Positions 44,984 to 53,144 of a stretch of DNA of 63,173 bases are shown in pieces. Numbering within the stretch: the stretch's first letter is position 1; each line of letters starts with the position of its first letter. The stretch covers positions 1-63,173 of the forward strand of contig NZ_SLUN01000036.1 in NCBI RefSeq assembly GCF_004340685.1, read 5' to 3'. Source of the DNA: Hydrogenispora ethanolica (GTDB lineage: Bacteria > Bacillota > UBA4882 > UBA8346). Position numbers and translations under genes: made by a program. The notes beneath the pieces were generated by a model, which saw only the letters and a list, made by a program, of their open reading frames with translations, made no database searches and was not told where the DNA came from.

Positions 44984-47509
44984 TTATACCAGCTGAACGT
45001 CGGTTACGACTTCCACGGGCACTGGATTTGGATTCCCGCTCCCTACGACAATTAAGGGTATCACTTGTTTCGTTACATTGCCGATGCCTGGACCGCTGAC
45101 ATCCGTCACTACATCGATTTCTTGAGTCACAGTGCCACCGCCGGAGACCAGGACGTTCGCGATGACCCGCAACTTCGTTTGGACGATTCCCGGTCCGCTC
45201 ACATTGGTGACCACCGTAAATTGCTGTGGACTTTGAGTGGTTGATTCTACAACGGCTTCAAGCACGATCAGTTGATTCGCCGCAGAACCGGAATTCACCA
45301 GCTTAAAGGAGATATCTTCGATGTTGACCGTAACTCGGATGACCTGATCTTGCGAGATCCCCGGGATACTGACCAGGATTGAGAAAGGAATCTGTTCGGA
45401 AATGCTCCGTACTACATTGTCGGCATTGACGAAAACCACGGTTTTGTCGACGATCCCTTCCACCAGAACACCGTCGGGAATGACTTGGGCCGAAAGATTG
45501 GTAACGTTTGCGATGATCTCTTTTATTTTAATCGCAGCTTCCGGTAGTTCAACCAGAACATTGGTGACGATCTGTCCTGGAATGACAATCGTTTCGGTGC
45601 TGATTGTGACGGGACTGACCGGGGTCACCGGAGTCACCGGCGTAATCGGTGAGACGGGTGTAATCGCTTCCTCGGCAACTACCAAAACCTGGGTGGTATT
45701 CTCCCCGATTACTTGCTCCAACTTGAAGAGGGGACCCGTACCGATTACTAAATTCAACTGTACTTCTCTGGTTACTACAGCCTGTATTGCAATGATTACT
45801 TTCTGTCTTAACTGGGTTGTAGTAAGCAACTCAAAGAAGACCGCTTCGATCTCCGTGGTCAGGTGAACCGAATCAGAGGATGTAGCGCCAAGGATATCCA
45901 GGAAGACGGAAAACGGAACGTCTTCAGCCTGATGGTATTCAATATTATCTGTCCCAATGAAAAAGATCTGTTTGTGGATTATCCCTTGGACGATAACCTT
46001 ATCTTTGATGACGTGGGTCTCCAGATCGCAGAGCTTGGAAACGATCTCCCGGATCTTCAACGCCGGTTTGAACAGAGTTAGCGTGGTGTCGCTTAGATCC
46101 TGAACCCGGTTTTCGCCGACGAACTCTTCGACTTTGAAGAGCGGGCCGTCTCCCAGCAATACCGGGAGCGTAATGTTCTCCGTCACTTTGACAAAGAACT
46201 CCAGGACCGCTTTTTGCCTCAAGAGGGTTGGAGTAATCAGTTCGAAGAAGATTCCTTCGATGGTTGAATGGACTTGCACATCCATTCCCGGGGTTACGCC
46301 TGGGACATCGACAAACAAGCTGAATGGTAAGTCTTCTCCCTGATGGCGGCCCAAGTTGGCGGTGTCCACAAAGAAGATCTGCTTGTGAAGAATCCCTTGA
46401 ATAATGACCTTGTCTTTGATGATTTCTGTCTCAAGATTGCAGATTTTTCCGACAATCTCATCGACTTTAATCGCCGGGGCGCCCAGTGTTATGTCGGCTT
46501 CGACCAATGTCTGGTTTGTATTCTCCCCGACCACCTGCTTCACAAAGAGTAATGGCCCATCTCCGGTTTGCAGGTTAGCTTGGACTGTCTCGGTAACCTT
46601 GACGAATACCTGGATGATTATTTTTTTGGTCACCGATAAACCGTTCGGAGCCAGCTCGGTGATGATCTCCTCGATAACCGCCGACACATCGGCGTTCATG
46701 CAAGGCTGGGCGCCGGGAACGTCAATAAACGTACTGAAGTGGTCATCGCCGGCTAAATGATGGACAATGCCGTCCGTGCCGACAAAGAATAATTGTTCGT
46801 GGACGATCCCTTGGACGATAACTTTGTTTGAGATAATTTCGGTTGTCAAATCACAGATTTTACCTACTACGTTTCGAATCTTTATCGCGCTTAAAGGCAG
46901 ATTCACCGTTTGGGCCAGTTGGACCTGGTGCAGCGCCTGCAGAGATTCAACCGCTGCCGGTGCATTGGTATTGGTCACCACGTTTGCCGACGTTGGTTGA
47001 ACCGTAACTGTTCCGCCTTGCATATTTTTTACCGCTGGTTCGTCCTGATCTTCGGATTGGAGTGACTGACTTTGATCAGTTGCCTCTTCGCTTGTTTCGC
47101 TTGAAGTACTGGCTGTCTGTTGGGAACGTGCTGCTGTCTTCTCTTTGGAAAGAAATTGTACCTTTATCTTACTGACCTCAACCGGACCTAACGGCCGAGG
47201 ATCAAGAGCGATATCTGGAATTTTGCCGACCTCAATCTGACCCATGGATTGAGGCTCCAAGTCTGTATCTATTTTTTTCTCTGCCTGAGAGACGGTTAAC
47301 TGTTCAGCGGTTGCTTGAGTTTTCTTCTTTTTCTTGGAAGGCTTTTTTTTCTTTTTTGTCTCTTCTGCCTTTTTGGGGGGTTGCGGCTGGGTAAGCTCTT
47401 CTTTGGTTTCTTCGGCTTTTGCTATCGTTTTTTTACTCTTTTTACTGGACTTTGTTTTTTTAGTCTCCTTTTTCAAACTAACGTCGTTTTTAAGGTCATC
47501 CGTTTCCAC
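44984..47509 (-). CDS. Large SPOCS/DUF3794 protein with lysine-rich N-terminus (841 aa)
   Basis: Residues 10-65 are extremely rich in Lys, with runs such as KKSKKTIAK and KKKKKPSKKKKK. A low-complexity acidic/Ser region to about 190 follows. Then come four SPOCS domains (each with IKIRNIV or similar, DKVIVQGI-HKQIFF, FSTFVDVPG). The fourth is most divergent. The C-terminal 100 residues are beta-strand-like with VSGPGI repeats. The basic tail could bind DNA or be a cross-linking substrate in the coat, which is inference. Translation starts at GTG 47509, with AAAGGAGG 7 nt before it. Nineteen upstream codons are excluded. Confidence 0.86.
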   Translation of the reverse strand: METDDLKNDVSLKKETKKTKSSKKSKKTIAKAEETKEELTQPQPPKKAEETKKKKKPSKKKKKTQATAEQLTVSQAEKKIDTDLEPQSMGQIEVGKIPDIALDPRPLGPVEVSKIKVQFLSKEKTAARSQQTASTSSETSEEATDQSQSLQSEDQDEPAVKNMQGGTVTVQPTSANVVTNTNAPAAVESLQALHQVQLAQTVNLPLSAIKIRNVVGKICDLTTEIISNKVIVQGIVHEQLFFVGTDGIVHHLAGDDHFSTFIDVPGAQPCMNADVSAVIEEIITELAPNGLSVTKKIIIQVFVKVTETVQANLQTGDGPLLFVKQVVGENTNQTLVEADITLGAPAIKVDEIVGKICNLETEIIKDKVIIQGILHKQIFFVDTANLGRHQGEDLPFSLFVDVPGVTPGMDVQVHSTIEGIFFELITPTLLRQKAVLEFFVKVTENITLPVLLGDGPLFKVEEFVGENRVQDLSDTTLTLFKPALKIREIVSKLCDLETHVIKDKVIVQGIIHKQIFFIGTDNIEYHQAEDVPFSVFLDILGATSSDSVHLTTEIEAVFFELLTTTQLRQKVIIAIQAVVTREVQLNLVIGTGPLFKLEQVIGENTTQVLVVAEEAITPVSPITPVTPVTPVSPVTISTETIVIPGQIVTNVLVELPEAAIKIKEIIANVTNLSAQVIPDGVLVEGIVDKTVVFVNADNVVRSISEQIPFSILVSIPGISQDQVIRVTVNIEDISFKLVNSGSAANQLIVLEAVVESTTQSPQQFTVVTNVSGPGIVQTKLRVIANVLVSGGGTVTQEIDVVTDVSGPGIGNVTKQVIPLIVVGSGNPNPVPVEVVTDVQLV

Positions 47510-47614
47510 TTGATTACCTCCTTTCGTGACTTCGGCTGTTGGGGCCGAATATTTGAAAGGTTTCAAATTCTAATTCATTATATGCAAATGTCCAAGTGTG
47601 TGCTATCCGGTAAA

Positions 47615-47641
47615 GAAAAACCGCGGCACTAATGCCGCGGT
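47615..47641 (-). terminator. Terminator of the CAP-domain gene
   Basis: ACCGCGGC-ATTAGT-GCCGCGGT followed by TTTTC on the minus strand. Confidence 0.8.
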
Positions 47642-47673
47642 CCTATATGCCATATAAAATATTGGATATTTGC

Positions 47674-48285
47674 TCAATCGACCAGGATCTCGGTAATCAT
47701 TTCACCGAAGGGGCCGCCCTTGACGATCCCAACTCCGATTCGGGTAAAACGGGGATTCAATAGATTGCCGCGATGAGAGGAACTGGACATCAGCCGGGCG
47801 TGCGCTTTCCGATAATTCGGAGCGCCGGTCAGGTTTTCGGCGACCGCCTGATAAACATAACCCGCTCGTTTCAATTGATCATATACGGTACCCAGTCGTT
47901 CGGAAATATGGCCGAAATAGTTTTCGCTGACCATATCCCGGCTCTTGGCTTGAGCCAACTTCACCAAAATCGGATCAATCTCCAGTTCCGGCAAACCAGT
48001 GTGCGATCTTTCCTGGTTAATCAGAAGAACCAGTTCTTGCTCCTCACGGGTTAAAACTGACACTTCATGAAAACTGGTTACCCTCTTTCCGGATGAAGCC
48101 GCCAAACTCGAAGCTGGTGGAGAACCTTGGGTGGTAGATTTCGGGCTTGGATCGTTGGTACGTACCAAAACTGCTGTTTGTGCTCGAACGATGGATGAGT
48201 AAGTGAGTACGAATGTGAGTGCGATGAATGCTGGATAAATAAGCGTGGTTGGTTTAAGTGATTTTGCAGTGTTCGGTTGCGACAT
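47674..48285 (-). CDS. CAP/SCP-domain secreted protein, YkwD-like (203 aa)
   Basis: Residues 13-35 form a signal peptide ending near RAQT, so the protein is exported. After a Ser/Pro-rich linker the C-terminal 120 residues are a CAP domain: LINQERSHTGLPELEIDPILVKLAQAKSRDM (several motifs), NYFGHISERLGT, YRKAHARLMSSSSHRGNLLNPRFTRIGVG. The His and Glu that make up the CAP cavity are present. Function is unknown, and in Bacillus YkwD-like proteins are coat- or wall-associated. GGAG precedes the ATG. Confidence 0.9.
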   Translation of the reverse strand: MSQPNTAKSLKPTTLIYPAFIALTFVLTYSSIVRAQTAVLVRTNDPSPKSTTQGSPPASSLAASSGKRVTSFHEVSVLTREEQELVLLINQERSHTGLPELEIDPILVKLAQAKSRDMVSENYFGHISERLGTVYDQLKRAGYVYQAVAENLTGAPNYRKAHARLMSSSSHRGNLLNPRFTRIGVGIVKGGPFGEMITEILVD

Positions 48286-48454
48286 GGCTTGCTCCTTTAA
48301 ATTGGTCGGTAAGTTGCTGCGTTGATTGGTTGAATGTTTTTTTGAATGTTCTCCGAAAATCAGCTTAACTATTTCGGTTGATAGAGTATTTCACCTAAAT
48401 CGGCAAAAAACCTTTATGTAAAATAGGGAAAACGCGGCACGGTATTCCAAAAAG

Positions 48455-48486
48455 AAATATGGGCCATTCTCAGCCCATATTTTTTT
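48455..48486. terminator. Terminator after the GerE-like gene
   Basis: AAATATGGGC-CATTCTCA-GCCCATATTT with runs of T on the plus side and TTTCTTTTT on the minus side. It ends the 48507 gene and may act both ways. Confidence 0.75.
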
Positions 48487-48506
48487 AATAATTTTCGCTC
48501 TTAACC

Positions 48507-48764
48507 TTATTGCTCTTCCTTAGGTTTCACCTCAATTAGCCCTTCCCTGATTGCGTAGAGAGCGATTTGAGTCCGATTGGCTAAACCCAGTTTCTTGCGG
48601 ATGCTGGTAATATAGTTTTTTGCTGTTTTTTCGCTGATAAAAAGTAATTTACCGATCTGCCGATTATCTAAACCTTGGGCTACCAAGGGTAAAATTTCTT
48701 TTTCCCGTGGACTCAACCTCTCGACTGGATCAGGACGGCAGTTACCATTCGTTAACGGTGACAT
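48507..48764 (-). CDS. GerE-like free-standing LuxR-type HTH regulator (85 aa)
   Basis: The whole protein is one LuxR-type helix-turn-helix: LSPREKEILPLVAQGLDNRQIGKLLFISEKTAKNYITSIRKKLGL (three adjacent motifs) with the recognition helix EKTAKNYITSIRKKL. There is no receiver or other sensor domain. In size and form it resembles GerE (about 74 aa), the last mother-cell regulator of sporulation in Bacillus, which activates coat and cge genes. The SPOCS and CgeB-like genes nearby would be logical targets. Orthology to GerE is inferred, because many LuxR proteins share the HTH. GGAGGAGGAG precedes the ATG. Confidence 0.8.
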   Translation of the reverse strand: MSPLTNGNCRPDPVERLSPREKEILPLVAQGLDNRQIGKLLFISEKTAKNYITSIRKKLGLANRTQIALYAIREGLIEVKPKEEQ

Positions 48765-48941
48765 GCCACTCCTCCTCCAACCAGCACTTCTCCAGGAACA
48801 AAAAAATATATAAAACAGAAAAATGTTTACTTAGAGAAACAATAACGAATCTGCAATTATCCCGTCGAAGTGGGTATACTTTCTGCTACATGATATGTCG
48901 CTGGTTATTAACCTGTGAAACAACCTATGGACTAAGTATTT

Positions 48942-49346
48942 TCACATGAAAAGTTGTTGAAGTCTCTTCGTTGCAGCGCGGTTAATTTTGTGATCGAGTC
49001 CTATACAAACATGCTTGGTGAATCCGGTGGCCAAGATTAGGCCATCCGCCATGTTTTTGACAATATAATCGAAACGAAAAGAAACTCCCTTCTCACGGCG
49101 TAGGGTGGTTTCTATCTCCACCAAGTCATCGTAATGAGCTGGGTGGTGATATTGAGCGCCGGCTTCCACCAGAGGAAGCAGCCAACCTTTTGCTTCACAA
49201 TCCCGATATGTCAAACCTTTCTGGCGCATCCACTCGGTCCTTCCCACTTCAAACCAGATGAGATAGACCGAATGATGCACAAAACCCATATTATCAGTCT
49301 CTTGATATCGTACCCGAAAACTCGTTTTACAACTTGCCTCATTCAT
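48942..49346 (-). CDS. Acyl-CoA thioesterase, YbgC/4HBT family (134 aa)
   Basis: A hot-dog-fold thioesterase. VRYQETDNMGFVHHSVYLIWFEVGRTEWMR (two adjacent motifs) holds the catalytic Asp and His region of the YbgC group, and QYHHPAHYDDLVEIET is also conserved. It hydrolyses short acyl-CoAs. The exact substrate is unknown. GGAG lies 9 nt before the ATG at 49346, and this start overlaps the stop of the preceding 120-aa gene by 8 nt, so the two are translationally coupled. Confidence 0.9.
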   Translation of the reverse strand: MNEASCKTSFRVRYQETDNMGFVHHSVYLIWFEVGRTEWMRQKGLTYRDCEAKGWLLPLVEAGAQYHHPAHYDDLVEIETTLRREKGVSFRFDYIVKNMADGLILATGFTKHVCIGLDHKINRAATKRLQQLFM

Positions 49347-49701
49347 GGTGGTTTTCTCCAATTACTGTATTCATTCCAACTTCAAACTGTTCGAGACAGA
49401 ATAGAACCTTCTTTATTATTCCGGCCTTTTGTGGAGGAAGCGCCGTAAAATCCAGCTGTTGCATTCGCCCTTTTAGAAACTGCACTTTCTCCAGGAGCTC
49501 ACTGCTCTCCCTTAGCATCCGGTCCGCCGGGGACTGCTCGCTCTTTCGCAATTCATTTTCAACCACGGCCGATTTGATAAATTCACTCAAATTGGCTTCC
49601 GGCGACAAATTGCCGACGATTTTAAGAAAGGCTTGATCCAATTCGGTCCGGGCGCCGGCCCGAAACCGAAATTCTCGAGGTTTAATACGCGGCTTCCACA
49701 T
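49339..49701 (-). CDS. Hypothetical protein (120 aa), possible RHH-like N-terminus
   Basis: Not recognised. The first 50 residues (EFRFRAGARTELDQAFLKIV, then LSEFIKSAVVENEL) have the strand-helix-helix pattern of ribbon-helix-helix DNA-binding proteins, but it is only a resemblance. The rest is helical with a possible coiled coil (ELLEKVQFLKGRMQQL). GGAG lies before the ATG at 49701. It is coupled to the downstream thioesterase gene by an 8-nt overlap. Confidence 0.65.
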   Translation of the reverse strand: MWKPRIKPREFRFRAGARTELDQAFLKIVGNLSPEANLSEFIKSAVVENELRKSEQSPADRMLRESSELLEKVQFLKGRMQQLDFTALPPQKAGIIKKVLFCLEQFEVGMNTVIGENHHE

Positions 49702-50160
49702 TGGAAAACTCCTTCAAATGCAAATTTTAATCGGGTAATTATTCATTCCGCCTGGTTCGATATTTATCCTACCCAACGTCATGATAACCTTTTCCAAAAA
49801 AGATCTCATATTCTATTATAAAATGAGAATGGTAATTCCGCAAACTCAGAAATAAAACATTCGCCTCTGGAAGTAATCGTCCTCTACCGTTTTTATCGCC
49901 GCAGTTTTTCAGAAAATAAGATTGCGGATTTTCACTTTCCTTCCATTGGACTTGAGAAAATATACGTTCAAGTATATAATTTTGGTAAAGAAAGCTTAAA
50001 AACGGAAGACTTATCAATTCCATCAACCGCAAATTCGATTCTTTTTGCTGAAATTTTTGACCCTTCCTTGCGAAAATTTCCAATTTTTTCACTGACCATA
50101 TTGGCTTCCTAAAATAACGACGATGATCAAAATAAAAACTATGGGGGGCTAAACGACGCC
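49702..50160. other. Divergent 459-nt region with promoter for the PilZ gene
   Basis: It contains the plus-strand promoter described below and a 170-nt leader before the PilZ gene. A minus-strand frame at 49769-50092 lacks a ribosome site and is not counted as a gene. Confidence 0.6.
49952..49980 (+). promoter_or_regulatory. Sigma-A promoter of the PilZ gene
   Basis: TTGAGA (49952-49957) and TATAAT (49975-49980) are separated by 17 nt. It lies 180 nt upstream of the ATG, leaving a long leader of unknown structure. Confidence 0.65.
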
Positions 50161-50886
50161 ATGTTAACCGGGACTGTCGAACGGCGGTCGTCTCACCACG
50201 ATCGCTTCAAAACCGAGCTGACGATGCGCTTCGAAAAGAAAAATCGGGAGATGATTACCGCTCAAATCACCACGATCAATGCTCAAGGCATTCAATTTCA
50301 TCTGCCCTGGGGCGTAGACCTGGCAGGAGATTCGGAGAGGCTGGAGACTGTATTTAACCTGCCTTTGATCGGACAGATCCGCGTCAGCGGAGAGATCCAC
50401 CAGTTACGATTGGGGATCGATACTGATTTGAACCGGGTTGTCTATTACGAAATTCGTTTTTTGAACCTTTCCCCCGAACAATGGAATTATATTTATGATT
50501 ATTCGAAAGGTAAAAACCGTTCCGAATGGAATTCTCCGCTCCCGGAGACCGCTTTTCATCAGGAAAGAAAAGATTTTCGAATCGCGGTTCAAATTCCGGC
50601 CGATTTTTTTAGAAATGGAAAAGCGCCGGTGTCAGGGATGGTCGAGGATTTAAGTTACGGCGGAATTAAAGCGACTGTGCCCGAAGAATTTTCCGAAGCC
50701 GAGGAGGTCAAGGTGACGATACACCATGCCGAGCTCACCATCGAATTGAAAGGGATCTGCGTTTGGTGCAGGAGCTCTCTGGAGGAGCGGGACTCGGATC
50801 AAGCCCTTATCGGCGTCTCCTTTCAATCGTTAGACTCGGATAACTTTACCAAACTGCGCAGTCTCCTCTTCCATGCGATTCAGTAA
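50161..50886 (+). CDS. Tandem PilZ-domain c-di-GMP-binding protein (241 aa)
   Basis: The C-terminal PilZ domain is clear. ERKDFRIAV (R-x3-R motif, about residue 138) and VEDLSYGGI (D/N-x-S-x2-G, about 161) are the c-di-GMP-binding residues. The N-terminal half (RRSSHHDRFKTEL, then TTINAQGIQFH) follows the same plan but with degenerate motifs, so it is probably a YcgR-N/PilZN-like partner. Such proteins transmit c-di-GMP signals to motility or exopolysaccharide targets. No diguanylate cyclase is in the window. Confidence 0.88.
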   Translation: MLTGTVERRSSHHDRFKTELTMRFEKKNREMITAQITTINAQGIQFHLPWGVDLAGDSERLETVFNLPLIGQIRVSGEIHQLRLGIDTDLNRVVYYEIRFLNLSPEQWNYIYDYSKGKNRSEWNSPLPETAFHQERKDFRIAVQIPADFFRNGKAPVSGMVEDLSYGGIKATVPEEFSEAEEVKVTIHHAELTIELKGICVWCRSSLEERDSDQALIGVSFQSLDSDNFTKLRSLLFHAIQ

Positions 50887-50902
50887 CGCAGTCCTTGAGC
50901 GA

Positions 50903-50944
50903 AAAAAGGGTTGTCAAGTTTTGAACCTGGCAACCCTTTTTTTA
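50903..50944 (+). terminator. Terminator of the PilZ gene (bidirectional)
   Basis: AAAGGGTTGTCA, a loop of about 11 nt, TGGCAACCCTTT and a T-run. It also lies after the stop of the 44-aa minus-strand gene, preceded by As on the other side, so it can stop both transcripts. Confidence 0.8.
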
Positions 50945-50967
50945 CTTCGAACGGACAACCGCTCGGT

Positions 50968-51102
50968 TTACTTCTCCTTCTTCTTTTCCAGCTGTTTTTC
51001 TTCCTTAACGGCCTTGGAATGTTTCAAGTCGTCAATGGCCAGAAAAACCACAACACCGGCAGCAGCAAGGAAAAATACTCCGACAATGATGCCAACTATC
51101 AT
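50968..51102 (-). CDS. Small membrane protein (44 aa)
   Basis: A short gene. It begins at the ATG at 51102 with AAGGAGG 10 nt upstream and ends at TAA 50968-50970, giving 44 residues. The N-terminal 23 residues (MIVGIIVGVFFLAAAGVVV and onwards) are one membrane helix. The rest is KHSKAVKEEKQLEKKKEK, a highly charged cytoplasmic tail. The start lies 15 nt downstream of the stop of the 138-aa membrane protein, so both are in one operon that ends at the shared terminator. Function unknown. Confidence 0.75.
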   Translation of the reverse strand: MIVGIIVGVFFLAAAGVVVFLAIDDLKHSKAVKEEKQLEKKKEK

Positions 51103-51117
51103 GATTCAAACGCCTCC

Positions 51118-51534
51118 TTATTTTTCCACAACAAAAAATTTCGTGAAACGATGGGAGGCTGCAGGCTTTTCTGAGCAAGTACGCGACAAAAGATAAAAAA
51201 TGGCAAATAACAAAATAACCAGAATCGCAACTCCGTCGTTTTGAGCGGCGGAACCTTTCGCCAGATCGGAGTTGCTTTCAATTGGGCATAATTTTTTGAT
51301 TTTGCCGACAATATTCTTCAGCGAACTTAATAATGCGTATAAACTCGAACGCTCATGACCATGGGTTATGGTCTGAATGCTCTCAACCAGATCCGCATAT
51401 AGGCGGATGACATCGGAGTCGGAAGTCAGCTCCCTGCTCGCGAATAGCCCAATAAAGGCCATGTTCAGGAACAACATCGCGATGGCGAAAACGATAAAAA
51501 AAGTTTTATAGGAGCAAATCCGGGCAGAGAGCAA
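51118..51534 (-). CDS. Hypothetical two-segment membrane protein (138 aa)
   Basis: The most likely start is a TTG at 51534 with GGAGG 5 nt upstream. The frame is open further to 51729, but that extension has no ribosome site. From the TTG the protein has a hydrophobic segment at about residues 10-33, about 60 residues outside that look helical (SRELTSDSDVIRLYADLVESI and later), and a second segment near residues 100-118. The topology resembles small periplasmic-sensor proteins without a signalling domain. Not recognised. Confidence 0.6.
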   Translation of the reverse strand: MLSARICSYKTFFIVFAIAMLFLNMAFIGLFASRELTSDSDVIRLYADLVESIQTITHGHERSSLYALLSSLKNIVGKIKKLCPIESNSDLAKGSAAQNDGVAILVILLFAIFYLLSRTCSEKPAASHRFTKFFVVEK

Positions 51535-52057
51535 GTTTTCCTCCGGGTTCAAAAGTTTGGGACCCGCGTGTGGCGAAAAAATCAACTCGAACCACAGGCG
51601 ATCAGAATCATTATAGCCATTCGGCGAGACCGAGTCAATTCCATAAATATTCTCAGCGTGGGACGACGTCCGCACTACCGCTCCACTCCCGTTCCGGGTT
51701 TTTGGGGCTCGCTCCGCTCTACATTTCAACCCCGGATACCGGCAATGAAACCATTGTCACTATTTAAAAATGTAATAAATGGGGTTTCTTTTTTGTTTTA
51801 TATAACAAATCGAACAAAGTCATTTTGAGCCTGGGCAATTCATTTTGGAAATTCTAAATTTTTCATTGCTAGGAAGAACATTAATTTTTCAATGAAAATA
51901 TGGAAATTGCTAAGATTTATATCATTATTTATATTTGTAATCTCGAAAACGGATTTATGAATGATTTTTTATTTTATGAGGCTTTACAATACATATAATG
52001 GATATTCAATATTTGATGAAGTATGTTATAATACAGACCATTGGGAGGGGTTTTTTG
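51535..52057. other. Divergent 523-nt region, weak repeat array E and -10 elements
   Basis: Between the membrane-protein operon (minus) and the barrel gene (plus). It holds the weak 21-bp array at 51809-51913. Two TATAAT hexamers (51994-51999 and 52027-52032) lie upstream of the barrel gene, and the second has a poor TTCAAT -35 at 16 nt. The open frame at 51535-51729 is probably not translated. Confidence 0.5.
51809..51913. repeat. Weak 21-bp tandem array E (about 5 units)
   Basis: Five 21-nt segments beginning at 51809, 51830, 51851, 51872 and 51893 align with a TTCATTTT-like core near positions 10-17 in the first four. The unit at 51830 (CCTGGGCAATTCATTTTGGAA) matches the array B unit at 26372 (CCTGATGGCAATTTCATTTTG) allowing one gap. 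The signal is weaker than in arrays A-D and could be partly chance in A/T-rich DNA. Confidence 0.4.
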
Positions 52058-52957
52058 ATGAAAACGATCGTAACGACGTTTACCTCGGTCTTCATTTTCA
52101 TGACGTTCGCCACTGCAACCCTAGCGGCTCCCGGACCCTCATGGCAACTCTCCGCCCAGCAATGGAAGGTTGACGGCTCTTTTAATTATGATCTACATTA
52201 TGAGGACTCATCACAATTGCTATCCAAAGTCAGCCTGCCTCAAAAACAACAGATGACACTCTTCGGACTCCAATACAATTTTGGCAACGGTAAAAACTTC
52301 ATCCGGGGACAATACGGCCAGACCGGCCTCGGCAATAAAGGCAGAGGTTATGATAAGGATTGGACCATTCCCGGCCTGGATATATTGACGGATTACGGCG
52401 ATATGACAGCCTATGGCCGCCAGAAGGTGCTGTCGGTCGATATCGGCAGGACGCTGGTGGAAAACGAGCGTTTTTCGAGCGCTGTTTTTGCCGGTTGGGG
52501 CCGGCAAGACACCAGCAACAAGCTGAATGATGTGGTTTATCATCTTTCGGACGGCATTCCCGTCGGTAATCTGACCCAACCCGACGATGGAAGTTATCTC
52601 AATGGCAAGCTCAGCGGCCCGCGCATCGGAATTGACAATACCATCCGTTTCAACTCGAAGCTGGCGATGTCGGCAGGGGTCAGCGTTGCATATCTTTCGG
52701 CCAAAGCCTATGGCCATTGGGCCAATCACACCCCGGCCTGGGACTGGATCGACACCGGTAACACCTTGGGGGTTGAAATGAATGCCGGTCTAACCTACGC
52801 CATCAACCCTAATTTTACCGCCGAATTAGGCTACTCCGATCAATACGCCAAAGCCACCGGCTGTAATGAAACGCTCAACGGCAGCTCCATTCCGGAAAAG
52901 GTCGATCTGGAATTTGCGCAACACGGCTTCCGACTGGGCATGAATTACCGGTTTTAA
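52058..52957 (+). CDS. Outer-membrane beta-barrel protein, omptin-like (299 aa)
   Basis: Residues 1-23 form a signal peptide (ATLAAPG). The rest alternates polar and hydrophobic residues with many aromatic girdle positions, and the chain ends in MNYRF, the C-terminal Phe typical of outer-membrane barrels. GRGYDKDW (Asp99-x-Asp101-Trp) resembles the catalytic D-x-D of omptin proteases at a matching position in the precursor. A His follows at 220 (AYGHW), but the second Asp of the omptin dyad is not evident there. I therefore propose omptin fold with doubtful protease activity. GGGAGGGG lies before the ATG at 52058. Confidence 0.6.
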   Translation: MKTIVTTFTSVFIFMTFATATLAAPGPSWQLSAQQWKVDGSFNYDLHYEDSSQLLSKVSLPQKQQMTLFGLQYNFGNGKNFIRGQYGQTGLGNKGRGYDKDWTIPGLDILTDYGDMTAYGRQKVLSVDIGRTLVENERFSSAVFAGWGRQDTSNKLNDVVYHLSDGIPVGNLTQPDDGSYLNGKLSGPRIGIDNTIRFNSKLAMSAGVSVAYLSAKAYGHWANHTPAWDWIDTGNTLGVEMNAGLTYAINPNFTAELGYSDQYAKATGCNETLNGSSIPEKVDLEFAQHGFRLGMNYRF

Positions 52958-52999
52958 TTGAAACGTTCCTTTGAAATGTAAGTTTTCTGCTTTCGTCCG

Positions 53000-53054
53000 A
53001 AAAAATAAAAAAACAAGCCGCTTCCGCTCTCCGGATGAGCAGAAATGCTTGTTT
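53000..53054 (-). terminator. Terminator of the acyltransferase gene
   Basis: AACAAGC (53012-53018) pairs with GCTTGTT (53047-53053) around a structured loop. On the minus strand TTTTTTTATTTTTT follows. It lies about 90 nt after the acyltransferase stop and 45 nt after the barrel gene stop, so it may end both. Confidence 0.7.
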
Positions 53055-53144
53055 TGGCCTGGGGGCTGTAACGCGAAGAAGGCCATCCCTCTTTGGGCGA
53101 GGGAATGATAACCCCCGTTTCTCCGGCGGAACACGGTGATGCGC

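Noticed and set aside
49769-50092. Minus-strand frame of 107 codons upstream of the PilZ gene
   Set aside because: It begins at a GTG without a ribosome site and overlaps the PilZ promoter. Composition is unlike that of the genes around it.
51535-51729. N-terminal extension of the 138-aa membrane protein
   Set aside because: It is open, but starts at a TTG without a ribosome site. The TTG at 51534 has a good GGAGG and gives a compact membrane protein.
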